Assembly (NCBI GenBank): GCA_000310025.1 | Contig: FN648075.1 | Coordinates: 236,929-283,979, forward strand | Reading direction: 5' to 3' | DNA: 47,051 nt | Source of the DNA: Ectocarpus siliculosus | Lineage: Eukaryota; Sar; Phaeophyceae; Ectocarpales; Ectocarpaceae | In this document: in pieces, positions 23,701 through 34,631 of the stretch | Layout of the letters: every line of letters starts with the position of its first letter | How positions within the stretch are numbered: the stretch's first letter is position 1 | Program-made: the position numbers and the translations under genes | Notes under the pieces: model-generated | What the model saw: the letters and a program-made list of their open reading frames with translations, nothing else | Told to the model about the DNA's origin: nothing | Databases searched by the model: none

Positions 23701-26109
23701 CTACCAAATGAAGGTACAACTACTTGTATTTTGTATGTTATTCTCTCGATGAAACTAACTTTTGATGAAGGTGCCTAGCCAAAGGGTGGCTCGACCCCGT
23801 CAGCGCTGCTTGTAGCCACCGTGGAAAATGGATGCGTATCGTAACGACCAGCAGGAATAGAGAAGCTACGTCAACTCCTAAGCGTTGAGTTGTAGAATTT
23901 TCCCCGCCGAGGGACCTCGTCCCCCCTGGCCAAGGCTATCCCTTTTTCACACCAGCACACGTAGGTGTGCATTGCGTCTCTTCGTTTGGGTCTAGGGTAG
24001 TTTATGGGCACGGGGGATTTTCACCACCATCGACTGGTCCGACTCGCGCTCATGAAACGCAGGGGAAAGGGAAGCGAGTGCGCGTAGGCTTAGCGTGTTG
24101 CTTGGCGTTCCCACCGCTTCAGTTTTTTCTCTTTCGGGGCTCCTGCTGTCATTCAAAACACCGCTTTGCCGCACCACTTTCCGCGCCCCCGCAAGGGCGG
24201 CAGCTCGAGCTCACCACCCGACCCAATCACACGTCAACGTCAGTCACGGAATCTTCAGCCGATCAGACACGTTCTACATGATGAGTGAACGAATGGGTAC
24301 ACTCTGCTCGATTCGAAAATTCGGACACATTCAAGATTTTCATTTTCAAATGTCCCAGCAAAGCAAACGAACGAACGAAGTCATCGTGGCCATCTCTCCA
24401 TCCGTTCCCGAACCAACGCGTCATCCATCCATCACTATTATTACCGTGGAACCGACCCGCGAAACCAGGTTCTGGGCGTGGAAATGTTCCGCGAAACCGC
24501 GGGCGACGAGGCAGACGAGCACATGGCGAGCCTCATGGGGCACTTCGGCCAGACGACCAACTCGCTGTCGTTGATTATGTCGCTCTTCGGCACGAGCCTC
24601 TGCGTGCGCCTGCTCGGGTTGCGGAAAACTCTGAGAATTTTCCCGACGCTCCTGGTGGTCGCGGTGGTGACGTCGTTCTTCGCCCCGTCGTTGAGCTTCC
24701 TCTTCGTGGCCGTCGCCATTCTCAAGGTGTGCACCATCTGATAATGTTGTTGTTGCTGTTGTTATTGTTTTTGTTGCTTTTGTTTTTGCTGAGCTTTGAT
24801 TTGGCACGGGAGGTGAAAGTGGGATGAGATGGATATGTTGCGTGTGTCGAAGGAGGAGGTCTAAAAATTGTGCGACATGTTTGTGCCTAATGTTCAGAGA
24901 AGCAGGTCGTAGATGTGATTAATGGGTGTTCGTCAGGGACCCCGCGGCATGGAATAAGCAGAGAGAAGTACCCAACACTGACAGCTGTACAAGCAGTTGA
25001 TCGCCGCCTGGCATTCGTGTTCGGTTTTCTCTGGTGCTGCGTTGCGAGTTTTGGCGACTGTCCAGCAAGATGACCGGCAAACACAGGCACTAGTATACTA
25101 CGGAGCAGTTTGCAGGCTTCAAGCGCGGGCGTGTCTCGTGAGAGTTGAGAGAACCCACGACACCCAGTAGTAGACACAGGGCATGGCAACGGCAATCACC
25201 AGTTGAGCACCCCCCCCACCCCCCTCAAACAATGAAAATCAAACGTAATAATAAAATCAGGGGTTAACGTACGCCCTCAACGAGCCGTGCAAGGAGATGT
25301 TATACCTACCCACGTCCGACGCCATCAAGTTCAAGGCCAAGGGCTGGATAGACGTGTTCGGGTCACGGTGTGCCAAGGGGGTGGGCTCCTTCGTGACGCT
25401 CAGCAGCCGGGGGGATCGGCGCAGGCTGGCCACGTACGGGGGCGTCGCGAGCTTCTTGATCAGGTTTGTTCGTGGTCGCGCTTGGTTGTTTGGTTGGGCT
25501 GGAACCTTTTCTGCTGTGTGGCTGTTTTGTTTGCGGCCACAAACGTACTCCCCACGTATCGCAGAGTCTCTGTTCCGTCGTTATCCCATATTGGTGGCGT
25601 CGTGCCTGTGGGGGGGTAGTAGTGCTATTGCCGTTTGCGTGCAACACTTGCTTGGACCGATTCAACGCAAATCAACCCTAATTTTTGACGCAGAAAATTC
25701 GCCAGCAACAGCGAACTCCAATTCTTGACCCCAGACCTCTTGAGAGCTGCTACTTGGCCTACATCAAGCTTACTGTACTTTCTGCCGCGCTTGTGTACTG
25801 GCTGTAGCCCTCAGGCATCTCCCCTACTGGCTATCTATAATCTTGCGTACCTCTTTTTTGTATACGTTATTTTTGAACATCCCACGAGATTTCGTCGCTC
25901 TCTTTTTCGTAATCAATGACGTCATGACCCTCGTTGTTGTTGTCGCAAATGCCGTCTCTTGATCGTCGCTGCCCCCGGCAACCAACCAATCAACGACGAG
26001 CAGCTTGATACTGCTGGGGGTTTCGTACGTGATGGGGGGGCATTTTGACGCTCTCATAAAGAGCGGGGAGATCGTCGGGGCCGGGGAGGACGGAGACGAT
26101 AGCGGGTAA
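20751..26109 (+). CDS. TLC-family (ATP/ADP translocase-type) transporter, eight exons
   Basis: Exons 20751-20993, 21647-21829, 22225-22486, 23071-23233, 23593-23713, 24469-24726, 25261-25463 and 26004-26109 give 512 residues; phases 0,0,1,2,0,0,2 all match. The TLC family includes plastid and bacterial nucleotide transporters with about twelve helices. Supporting blocks are LDSLKDTV near residue 95 (family LRDT/KDT region), several hydrophobic helices in exons 2-6, and in exon 7 EPCKEMLYLPTSDAIKFKAK then IDVFGSRCAKG, the best conserved TLC block. The first 40 residues are acidic and soluble with an E-x3-PLL sorting-like motif. I see no signal peptide with a plastid-type cleavage motif, so an endomembrane location is possible. 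Exon 5 could instead start at 23605 in the same frame. The C-terminus is short and acidic. Substrate (nucleotides) is inferred from family only. Confidence 0.8.
22523..22561. repeat. TTG/CTG microsatellite in a transporter intron
   Basis: About a dozen TTG and CTG triplets lie 40 bases after the exon 3 donor of the TLC transporter. A related TTG/TTT-rich run occurs just after the exon 6 donor near 24745-24790. Both are intronic. Confidence 0.8.
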
Positions 26110-26612
26110 GGTTTGAATACTACACGGGGTCGGGTGGGTTTGCATGCTTGACTGCATATGGTAGGTTATTTGGTGCGTTACACATCGGCTGACACGGCCA
26201 TCTTTTAAATGCCGGTTTGCAATTTGAGACTCTCTGGTTCGTTTTTCACCACGGTGTGGGTCCCTTTTTTTTTTTATGCATGAACCCATACCGCGAAACT
26301 CGGCCCGAGGGAATGGGCACTCCACCTTGCTCCTTCCTTCGTTGTTTCAACCGTAAACTGCATAGATTTACGAAATAGACTGCGACTTTTATCCCTACCC
26401 CCCGCCCCCCCCGCCCCATGTGTGCCATATTGAGTAACCCCCCCTCCACCCCCACCCCGGAACCCATGTGTCGTACTCAGGAACGCGGGTGCGCCTCCGT
26501 CACATCGCGGTGACGGGCTGGGGACAACGGGAGGGGTGGAGTTGCCGCCACCAGCCAGCGGTGATGAGGCATCTCGTCAGTGGAGGGGGCGGGGGGCGGG
26601 AGCAGGGGGTTG

Positions 26613-26653
26613 GTCAGAGCGGCCGTCGCTCGGGTCAGAGCGGCCGTCGCTCT
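26613..26653. repeat. Tandem duplication of a 20-21 bp GC-rich unit
   Basis: GTCAGAGCGGCCGTCGCTC occurs twice, 21 bases apart, identical over 19 bases. It lies in non-coding DNA 3' of the TLC transporter. Confidence 0.85.
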
Positions 26654-27234
26654 CGACACGTCAAACAGTGGACGTGTAGTTTCGTGTGTGTGCGGAAGGT
26701 TTGGCTGTTCGTTGTCCGTGGGTTTGAGCCATTCTTAAGCCTTGATGTTTATCACAATGATCCTTGTAGAGTGCTTTGTTTTCTTCGGGCAGGGTTGTTG
26801 GGGGAGGGAGGGGCGTGCTGTTACCTCTTGACAGGGAGCTGAGAGCGTTCCGTAGTTGATGCGTGGGTTCTTGTTTACATGGGCAATGTTTTCCGTTTTT
26901 GTTCCAGGATGCTTCCGATGCGGAGGCAGACAGCACCTTCGACTCTTGCCTTCTCGGTTGAGGTGTGTTTCTCGCTCATAGGAAGTCGTTGCGTTGTAGC
27001 GAGACGCGGTCTAAAAGGTGGCGTGGGCGTTGTTTCCTGGTGTCATGGCGGTGGTGTCTGCGGGCGTGGGTCCGTCCTCGTGTATTTGTAGCATCCTTTA
27101 AGATCCCGGGTGATGGATGGGCGGTGTCCTGTGCTTCGTCTGCGGACTTGTAAGAAACCAGCTGTAAGAAACCGACTTCCGGAGCTACGCTGCGTGGTGG
27201 GTACGAGGGCGAGCACGACGTGTTTCTTGCCGCT

Positions 27235-27296
27235 GCCTGTACCTTCTCACATGCAATTCACGAGTGCCTGTACCTTCTCACATGCAATTCACGAGT
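27235..27296. repeat. Perfect tandem duplication of a 31 bp unit
   Basis: The unit beginning GCCTGTACCTTCTCACATGC and ending ATTCACGAGT is present at 27235-27265 and again at 27266-27296 with no difference. Identity suggests a recent slippage or unequal exchange. Confidence 0.9.
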
Positions 27297-28225
27297 ATAT
27301 GAAGCAACTCTTCTGTACGGGGCAGGTGCGTGAGCGTTGGAAGATGGGCCGGTCGTGTCGGTGTTTCGAGTTTCGGAATAACCCATGTTCCCTCGCGCAC
27401 AACGCAGCACCTCTGTGGTGAAATGCGGGAGCATTCACCATGAGGTGAACCTTCTTTTCTCTGACTAAGTCAGCGAGGCCGTGGGCCCCCCTGATGCTCA
27501 TGCGAAGCATTGCCGTCCTGTTCAACACTCTCTTCTGTACCACCTCCTTTCTGCCATGTGTTGAGGAAGGCCAACTTGGCGAGGCGCTGGTAGGAGGTGT
27601 TTCGTCGGGGAGCCAACGCACCACTACCCAGCGTAGCTTTCATACGTATCTACCAGAGGTAGTGACCCCCTCCCGCCGACTAACCCAGAGCAAGCGAAAA
27701 TCGTCTCGGGAATCGCTGTAGCGCTCCGAGCAGATATTATCCGTTGGTTTTGGACAACTGTAGGCGAGCAAGCACGACACGTGTCATCGTCCAAGCACGC
27801 CAAGCACTCACTCTCGCACAAAGCGGCACGATTACATGACGATCAGAGCGCGAAGGATACGAAAAATGTTGTTCGCCCGATGTGTCAGTTGTCTGCTATA
27901 TTATGGAGTCCTAGATCACACGGGTGAAGTGTGCTGCCAGGACACTCCAGGTTCGCAAGCAAGTAGGAGGGGAGATGCAGCGCAGCCACTAAATCTCAAA
28001 ACGTCACACCGTATCCTGGGGCTAGTGGACATGTAGCTGGTCGACTAAATCTGCTAAATATCCTCAGTGGCGGGGATCTTCTTTGTACGCGCATACGGGA
28101 CTGTCAATATTGGCGAATGAACGATCGGGTTGTTCAGAGGATGGCGCAATGACGCGGCACAATTAGCACATCACGAGATCACGAGCTTCTCCACTTCTCC
28201 CCCACCCCCCACGCGTGTCGTCCAC

Positions 28226-31200
28226 ATGCATGAGAAGCAGGAAAGCATGGATGTACTGAATATCAACGTCGGTATCCTGGGCCACGTGGATTCTGGCAAG
28301 ACTTCGCTTGTCAAAGCCCTCAGCACCGTCTTGTCAACAGCATCCCTGGACAAAAACCCACAGGTTCGCTCCCTTTGCTCCTGTGTGCACGGGAGACAGC
28401 AGTATTCACACTGCTGGTTATCTGGCTTTACTGTCGGATGCAACGTGATTGACTCTGAGTTCGGTCATTTACAGCCAGATCGCCGACTGGTGTTTGGGCG
28501 TGTTACGACGTTTTTCAACCTTGCCATATGGGGACCGATATCGGCTGGGTCACTCGTATGCATATGCGTGGCTCGGCGGGCGAGTGTACGAGCAGGCTCT
28601 TCCCCGAGTCACACCGATCGTGGATGTGCTGGTAGACTGTCATGGTCAGTAGCTATAGCAGGGTAGCCTACTCAGACTATACTCACCGATTACGGCGGCT
28701 TCTTGTTGTCAGAGCAGCAGCAGTTTGATGTCCGAGGCAGGGTACATCGAATGAGGTATGCATGTGTACAGATAAAAGCCGCATTCAAGCTCACGTCGGC
28801 ATGATCCCCGCTTGTTCTGTCTCCGCGTGGCCCGCCTTCCCGGTACACCGTGCGCACGCAGTCGCGAGAAAGGGGTATAACGCTTGACCTTGGCTTCTCT
28901 GCCTTCACCGTGTCGTTACCGGAGCATCTCCCGCAGGACCAGTACAGCCACCTACAATTCACGCTGGTGAGTGAGCTCTGCCTCCAGCACCAAAACCGAG
29001 CTACAAACGCAAGCATTTTCTGTGGTGGAGTCGAAAAATAGCTTCCAATATGCCTGTTGGACTCTTACTACAAAAGGAGAACTTGATCATTACGTTGACT
29101 GCGGTTCACAGCGACCGAATGCCCGCACTAGCATGTCTTATGCCTCCGGCGAGTAGATGATCTTCGTTCAAGTATCCGTCGTGACATAGGGATGGATCAG
29201 ATGGGCCGCCTGGGTTGAGGCGTGTGGTGCGTACATGCCGTTCTGGCCATCCACTTCAGGCGAGCAACTACCAACCATCGCCCAAAGAAGAGATAACCGC
29301 CATGTAAACGTGTAAACCAATGCCACGTGCTTGCTGTTCTCTTCTCGACAGCCTAACTGGGCATGAAGTGTTCGCTCCCCCATCAACCGCAGCCGCTTTC
29401 ACGCGCACACTTCCCACCCGGCAGGTAGATTGCCCAGGACACGCTTCTCTGATCCGTACAATTATCGGTGGAGCCCAGATAATGGACATGATGTTGTTGG
29501 TGGTAGACGCGACGAAAGGAATACAAGCCCAAACCACGGAGTGCGTGGTGATTGGAGAGGCGGTGATGTCAAGCGGTGCGGATGTCATCGTTGTCCTCAA
29601 CAAGGTCGGTTCGCGCCGCACTTGGTGCAGGGCGCCTTACCCGCTTTCTACTTACCTTTGATCTTCGTTTGATTCTTGGAATGTTCAATACTTTCGGAGT
29701 TGACATGTTTTTTAATGGCATGCCCGAAGCCACTAGCGCCGTCGTCGATTCGTCAGTTACCGTTGTCGGCTGTCGCAAGACCACCTTGCTCGTTTTCTGC
29801 GGGGTTTACGATGATTTTGGACGCTGTCGTGTGCACAGGTTGATCTCATCCCGGAACAAGAGCGCAAAGCAAGACTTCGTCAAGCTGAAACGGAAATCGC
29901 AGCGCAGCTCGCGGGGACCAAGTAAGTCCGTAAAGGATGCAGACAGCGCGCGAGCGAGTGTCTTGTGTGTGGTGAGATCATCACGGTGTGGGTGAGCAAT
30001 TGGAGGCTCAAGACGTTCCTCCAGCATCTCCGCATCCCTACTGCAACGCCCATTGTTGCGTCGCGCAGCGCTTGCGCATCATTTGTACCTGCCTGGGGGT
30101 GACCGCAGCTGTCGATTTGATTCAACGGTGTCATATGACATATCCGTAGCTCAACGGCTGTCCCGCCGTGTTTGTCTTGTCAGGTTATCGAGTGCTTCCT
30201 TCGTTTCTTGCGCTGCTGCGGTGGGCGGCGAAAAGACCGCAGCCTCTACTCCGCCCGCCGGTTCCCGAAGCTCCAAGGGCAGGGCCAAGAAGACGGGGGT
30301 CCTCTCTGGCAATGTAGGAAGCGCTGCGGGTGCCACCAGCCACGAAAAAGGTTCAAAGGACGTCAGGCCCGGCGGTGGTGATGATGCTGCGGAACCCCTG
30401 AGCGGGGTAACGCCCCCCCGCCCCCCCTCGTCATGCTCGGAGGAGACTTCGGCGATGGGAATCGACACAGTGGCCGGGGAGTTGTCGCGGCGAGCAAGAG
30501 TGCCTAGTCGGAGAGCCTCTGCCCCTCTCTACTTTGCGTTCGACCATTGCTTTTCTGTCCGTGGGCAAGGGACCATTCTCACAGGCACTGTTCTTACCGG
30601 GGAGGTCAAGGTGCGGGTTTTGAGATCATGGCCGTAGGCGTCGGCTCATATGTGAAGCGGCAGAGGTAGGAGACGCATGGTTGGTGCGGTGGGAATTTAG
30701 GAGGGAATCTCTTCACCCCTCCTACAAGCCAGTATTGGTTGGGTTGCAATCAGAAATGCCCTGTTACATCTTTGTTTGCGGTCAAAGAATATGAAGCGAA
30801 TTGTGGAAACCCAACAAAATGTCGCCGCAGGTTAATCAGCTGGTCGAGCTTCCATCGCTTCGGTTGCAGAAGAAGGTCAAGTCGATGCAGATGTTTCGGA
30901 AGCCAGTATCCATCGCCAGGTACGATTTTTCTCTGCGGACTAACGCGACTTGCTACATATTTAGTTCGAAATATGTAACGCCTTATCCTTCCGCCTAAAT
31001 CCACGGAATACTCCTTTCCGCCTACCCATTTGTGTAGGGCTGGTGATCGCGTGGGGATGTGTGTGGCAAGTCTGGACGCAAAGCTCATGGAAAGAGGAGT
31101 TGTGACGACTCCGGGTTCTGTGAGACCAATTTCGGCTGCAATCGCTCTCGTCAGAAAGGTTTGTCGGTTCGAAACGTGGCGCTCACATCGATCAACGCTG

Positions 31201-33780
31201 CAGAGCAGAAATGTCGGGCCATAGAATAGCGCAACAGAAAGAACTAGTGCCTATGGTTCTAGCGGCTATTTTGTGCAGCTTGACAAGAATCGTGTCTGTT
31301 TTAACTCATCGATGCAGTGACGTCAACGATTTACTCTCTCCTACCCCCCCCCCCCCCCACGCGCGTCACGTATGCCGGCTGTTTCCTGCACCGAGCCAGG
31401 TGCCTGCATTCACCGGACAATGTCTTAGCGGTGCCTACTGCCACGTGTCCTTGGGACACAGTACGGCGATGGCCACGGCCACGTTCTTCGGAGCCAGCGA
31501 GCTGAAAAACGGGCTGCTGGGACTGTTCGAACACAGCGCTGACGGCCTTAAGGCTTTGGAAGCGCTTCGTGACGCTGGTCAAGGGCAAGATTTGTCGCTA
31601 AATGAGATTGCCTCTCTACCATTCCCATCGGAAGCGGCGTTCGTCCAGCAAACCCACCTCTGCGGCGCAGGCAGTGAAAACTCAATCGCTGGTGCTGACG
31701 ACGAGGTATGTGTTGATGAACGCCCCCTCCTTCAGTACTGCCATCTCACGTTTCACACGCCGGTCATAACACCGCCAAGCAGCGTTGTACTGGGGAGCAG
31801 GCTAGACAGCACGTCGAGCTCTCCCAACAAGACAGAAGCAGCTCACCCGACAGGGGAGACTATTAAGGGCTTGGCGGCGGTCCAAGAGCATTGCCGAATC
31901 GCGTTCCACGGACGCTTGGTGTCGATGTCAGCTGATGTCGTCGGGACGCGCAAGGGGCCAGGCGATGCAAGAGCCGCGCTGGATTTCGGGACACAAGCCG
32001 GGCAACTGAAGCTGTTCACGGAGAAGCGTAAAACCGGAGTAGTGTTCCGCGTGACACCCAATGATCAGACAGGGGGGGGCGCTGTGGAGGTGTTTGGGAA
32101 GGACCTATTCAAGAAGGAGACCAACATGCCGCCGTTCGTGGGCATGCTTTTGCTGACAGAGGTGCGAGTATAACTGAAATGGATAGAGGGGTCCGTGGGT
32201 TCAATGATCTACACCATAAAATTGCTAGCGTCATCGGGAGGGAGGGATCACACATTGCAGCGTGCATGTTTCGCCTGCTGCCGGGATGTTTCCACATGAA
32301 GACTCGTCCGTCCACATGGTTGCGAGTTTCTTCGGGAGACGTATTCGTTGGTGGATCCTGGCGGGTTGAAAGCCGATTCCAGTTCGGTGTAAACCAGCGT
32401 CGAGCTTACCACTTTGTCGATAGCATCGCAAGTACATGTAACAATGTAAAACCTGTTTCTTTGTGCCGCTCCCAACCGGGGACCGCATCTTGAAGGGCGG
32501 CAGCGTCGGCCATCTCGAGAGCACATTCGGAAAGGCAGGGAGGTTTAAGGCCCGCTTTCCTGCGGGTACCTTGGTCAAGGTGAGATGACTGGCGGCGCTT
32601 GCATCTGCAGAACCAACCCACTCGCACGAAAGTCTACTTAAGAGCGGGGGTCAAAACCTGGTCGTGACGCCATGGTGGGAGTTGAACCTTGCAGTCGTAA
32701 GGTCCGCATGCCCAGAGAGTAGCGCACATCGCTGAGCAGATGTTGTGCACAACATTCTCACGCTCCACTAAAAGGCTGAACCTCACGTTAGTTCTAGATT
32801 TTGACACAAATGAATAGTAAGAGTAGTCCCAGGCTCGTCTTGAGCCCTCCCCCCCTCTTTCCGCGTGTAAGAGAGGTTGTGAACAGATCGTGCTGGAAAT
32901 GAACCCTGTAATTTTTTTCTCAGCGCGGTTGCTGTTCGGTCCGAGAACGTTCGCGTTTGTGTTGAACTGATTGTCCGCCTTGAGTGAAGTTGTGCCACGA
33001 AACGTATGTTGATTGCTTCCTATTTGCTGCACCTGTTGACGAAATTGATTTTGACAACGCAGGGCCCTGATAGCAGGCAAGCGAACTGTCCGTTATGGAA
33101 TGTCCACATCTGTCTTAAGCAGAATCGGACGGAAGAACCACAGCAGTGTGTTTACTTCGAGTCCGTCTTTTCGGCCGTTCCACTTGTGTCATTCCACTTG
33201 TGTCCACAACGTCGTCTTCGCGCTTTTATCGGTCCGGTTTCGGCGGCCGCAGGTCGGGGACAAGCTCATCCTGAAGTTCCGCAAGTATTTCCGCGACCCT
33301 TCAAAGCGCATGCATCAAGGCTACCTGCGAGAGGCTCTCGAACGACATCCCCACCGACCGATTGTAGGGGCGCGCACCGCAGATAACCCGACAGACGATG
33401 ACAACGACCACGACAACCATGACGAAGGCGCACCAGGATCTGCCGCAGCAACGACCACCGGCGTGGAAGAGCCAGCGGCGCAAGAAACACGCGAAGAATC
33501 ACCGCCTCCTCCTCATTTGCGCGATGGAGTTGTTGACAGCGTTAAAGAAGGAGTCGCCGACGACGAGCCGGTAGCCATCGCGTTCGTTTCCGGGCTCTTC
33601 TCCCAAGAGGAAGACATCCGGGAGATAGCCAAGAGGGGGATGTCCGTGCGCACGGAGACGGGAGGCTTGGTGGGTCGCCTCAAAGGCCCGTTCGGGAAGC
33701 TGGGCAAGTGCAAGGTGGTGTTCGAAAGGGAAGAAGGTGGCTATCTTCGACCCGGCGAGCGTGTCTTCGTCCCACGATGA
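28226..33780 (+). CDS. EEFSEC: Selenocysteine-specific elongation factor eEFSec, ten exons
   Basis: Exons 28226-28363, 28862-28966, 29425-29604, 29839-29921, 30184-30610, 30831-30919, 31038-31158, 31400-32161, 32496-32579 and 33253-33780 give 838 residues. eEFSec is the GTPase that brings Sec-tRNA to UGA codons during selenoprotein synthesis in the cytosol. All G motifs are present: G1 GHVDSGKT at 19-26, G2 SRERGITLDLGF at 47-58, G3 DCPGH at 83-87 and G4 NKVD at 140-143, split by an intron between K and V. Domain II is seen as FDHCFSVRGQGTILTGT and KKVKSMQMF, domain III as AYCHVSLGHSTAM, and the C-terminal domain as SRLDS, CRIAFHG, FKKETN and a final RPGERVFVP. Animal eEFSec has about 600 residues. 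The excess here is low-complexity inserts after the G domain (about 175-280) and in the C-terminal domain (acidic, about 700-760). In-frame ATGs at 28130 and 28247 are alternative starts. Confidence 0.93.
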
Positions 33781-34631
33781 CGCCATATACAATTTTCATA
33801 AGGAGGAAACGGAAGATGCTCCATTTTGGCCAGGCTTGATTCGGGGGACTTCCCGCGCGCGTCAAGATTGGAGGCCCTGACAGCGCTTTCCGGTCGGGGC
33901 AATTGGATCCTTTGCACATGGAGCGTCCAATGAATTAATTCATATTAAGAGCGATCAAATCGCCTCCGGAAAAAGGCCTCACTCGCCACAGAAACTCGGC
34001 TGAACCCGACACAAGCCCAAGGAGCAATAGAAGCGGTGCAGCTACGAATATCGGCCAGGCGTCCATGCGCTCAAGCTACAACCCCAACATGCGAAAACAT
34101 CGACAGCGGGACCAAGACTTGTCCCCTTTGCCATGTCCTAGAATAGGACGCCCTTGGATCGGAAGGACGCCACGAGATCGAGTTGCTAGATCGCCGACTC
34201 CTTCCTGAAGAGGACGTTAGATCAGCCTTGCCAGGCTCCAATGATGGACCTCTCGCGTCCAAACCGGCCGCAGTATACCTGCGCCCGATGCCTGCCACTG
34301 GGTTCAACGGCGATTGTTGCAGTTGCAGGGCTTCTCACTCCACCTGATGTTTCAACCCCGACCGGTAGTCCTGGAGGCCATCGCGCGACGGGTTCGGGCG
34401 GGTGACGCATGGTCGTTGGCCGTCGTATTCCGTATTCAGCCCATTCGATACGATTGCATACGGATTTCTCAACGCGAATGGTTTGAGTAGGCGATAAAAC
34501 GTTGAAATCGGAAGCCAATTGATTACCCAGGCGTGCAGACACGACCGGTTCTTCGCGAAAGATACAACTCTTTCACTTTTCATGCCCAAACCAAGCGCAC
34601 TGGACGAATCTAAATTGGTCCAAATATTGTG
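33781..34631. other. Spacer between convergent genes eEFSec and SET methyltransferase
   Basis: About 850 bp between two facing stop codons; it must hold both 3' UTRs. No gene or clear repeat is seen. Confidence 0.55.

Larger units (their letters stand above)
26110..28225. other. Intergenic region between TLC transporter and eEFSec
   Basis: About 2.1 kb with G- and C-rich stretches (26396-26420, 26581-26615) and two perfect short tandem duplications described separately. No open frame here shows a recognisable domain. The eEFSec promoter and 5' UTR must lie near its right end. Confidence 0.5.
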
